This document shows, piece by piece, positions 63,831-64,000 of a stretch of 64,000 nt of DNA. The translations under genes were made by a program, and so were the position numbers. The number at the start of each line of letters is the position of its first letter. The first letter of the stretch is position 1. Source of the stretch: Cryomorphaceae bacterium BACL29 MAG-121220-bin8 (GTDB taxonomy: Bacteria; Bacteroidota; Bacteroidia; Flavobacteriales; Flavobacteriaceae). The notes under the pieces are model-generated. The model worked only from the letters and a program-made list of their open reading frames with translations. It was not told the DNA's origin and ran no database searches. The stretch is taken from assembly GCA_905181705.1 (NCBI GenBank), contig CAJIYP010000002.1, positions 169,222 to 233,221 on the forward strand, read 5' to 3'.

Positions 63831-64000
63831 TAAATATTTTTAGGTAATTATTTTGATCTTGATTTCCCGTAAAATTATTTATAACTACATCTGAAAGTCC
63901 ATCTCCATTGATATCACCCACATCAATGTCAGTGATTTGTATAGTTTGTGCTATTGGGTTACTGTTATTTCCTCCCATCCAATTATTATTTAAAGTCCCT
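63790..64000 (-). pseudogene. Upstream fragment of the FG-GAP protein, running off the window
   Basis: The frame is open to the right edge (reading GTLNNNWMGGNNSNPIAQT before VGDINGDGLSDVVIN, another FG-GAP loop), so the ATG at 63978 is internal. It continues to YLKIFIGNIEGRDIF and then meets a stop. The next fragment continues the same fold (IPNEIKDQIGKVKIID) one frame over; adding one base to the five-T run on the coding strand near 63807-63811 would join them. The true start and signal peptide lie outside the window. Confidence 0.6.

Noticed and set aside
1..64000. CRISPR array, insertion sequence or prophage
   Set aside because: No regularly spaced repeats, transposase, integrase or phage structural genes were recognised on either strand.

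Overview
The window is strongly AT-rich, tightly packed DNA from a member of the Bacteroidota, most likely a streamlined, probably marine, Flavobacteriia-type bacterium. Several signs point there. Upstream regions carry the Bacteroidota promoter element TAnnTTTG and almost no Shine-Dalgarno sequences. There is a C-terminal type IX secretion (T9SS) sorting domain. Family variants typical of the phylum occur: a fused alpha/beta 2-oxoacid dehydrogenase E1, a YtxJ-type bacillithiol protein, an orphan HsdR-N-like protein beside holA, an exonuclease/GIY-YIG fusion, and a RibB with a decayed GTP cyclohydrolase half. Nearly everything up to about 61.4 kb is core genome, with genes separated by 0-60 bases or overlapping.

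Layout. 0-5.2 kb: 3' part of uvrA, a LOG-family protein and a large cell-envelope protein with a decayed M1 peptidase domain. 5.2-7.6 kb: fused E1 dehydrogenase. 7.6-10.1 kb: holA facing an HsdR-N-like protein and a glycosyltransferase. 10.1-17.3 kb: OmpA-like lipoprotein, DEAD-box helicase, UvrD/PcrA helicase, recG. 17.4-20.7 kb: pheT with two small genes. 20.7-27.7 kb: ABC-F protein, thioredoxin-fold lipoprotein, transaldolase, SDR, SRP RNA, glutamine cyclotransferase, glyA. 27.8-37.1 kb: ytxJ, smpB, pcm, Gfo/Idh oxidoreductase, YggS, exonuclease/GIY-YIG, miaA, purC, phoH, SAM hydrolase, dnaN. 37.1-44.1 kb: a minus-strand ilvD-ilvB-ilvN-ilvC-gapN operon preceded by a terminator-like hairpin in its leader. 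44.2-53.3 kb: aldehyde dehydrogenase/DUF2141/nitroreductase/flavin reductase run, dsbD, tilS, pabB-like and lpdA. 53.4-61.2 kb: nhaC, ftsK-lolA-LptF/G-ribB, TauE/SafE. 61.3 kb: tRNA-Ser(UGA).

Beyond the tRNA (61.4-64.0 kb) the character changes. The minus strand holds a large secreted protein with FG-GAP repeats, a fibronectin-like segment, a dockerin-like motif and a T9SS tail. It is split into at least four pieces by frame changes, two of them in short homopolymers. This looks like the start of a variable region anchored at the tRNA gene.

Functionally the window covers DNA repair and replication (uvrA, uvrD, recG, holA, dnaN, ftsK), translation and tRNA modification (pheT, smpB, miaA, tilS, tRNA-Ser, SRP RNA), branched-chain amino-acid synthesis, 2-oxoacid dehydrogenase parts (E1 and E3), and envelope assembly (LolA, LptF/G, DsbD). 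No CRISPR array, intact insertion sequence or phage module was seen. The most notable non-gene patterns are that all ten tail-to-tail gene pairs overlap (six by exactly four bases at interlocked stop codons), that an SDR gene begins three bases after the SRP RNA terminator, the ilv leader hairpin, and promoter boxes lying within a few bases of start codons.
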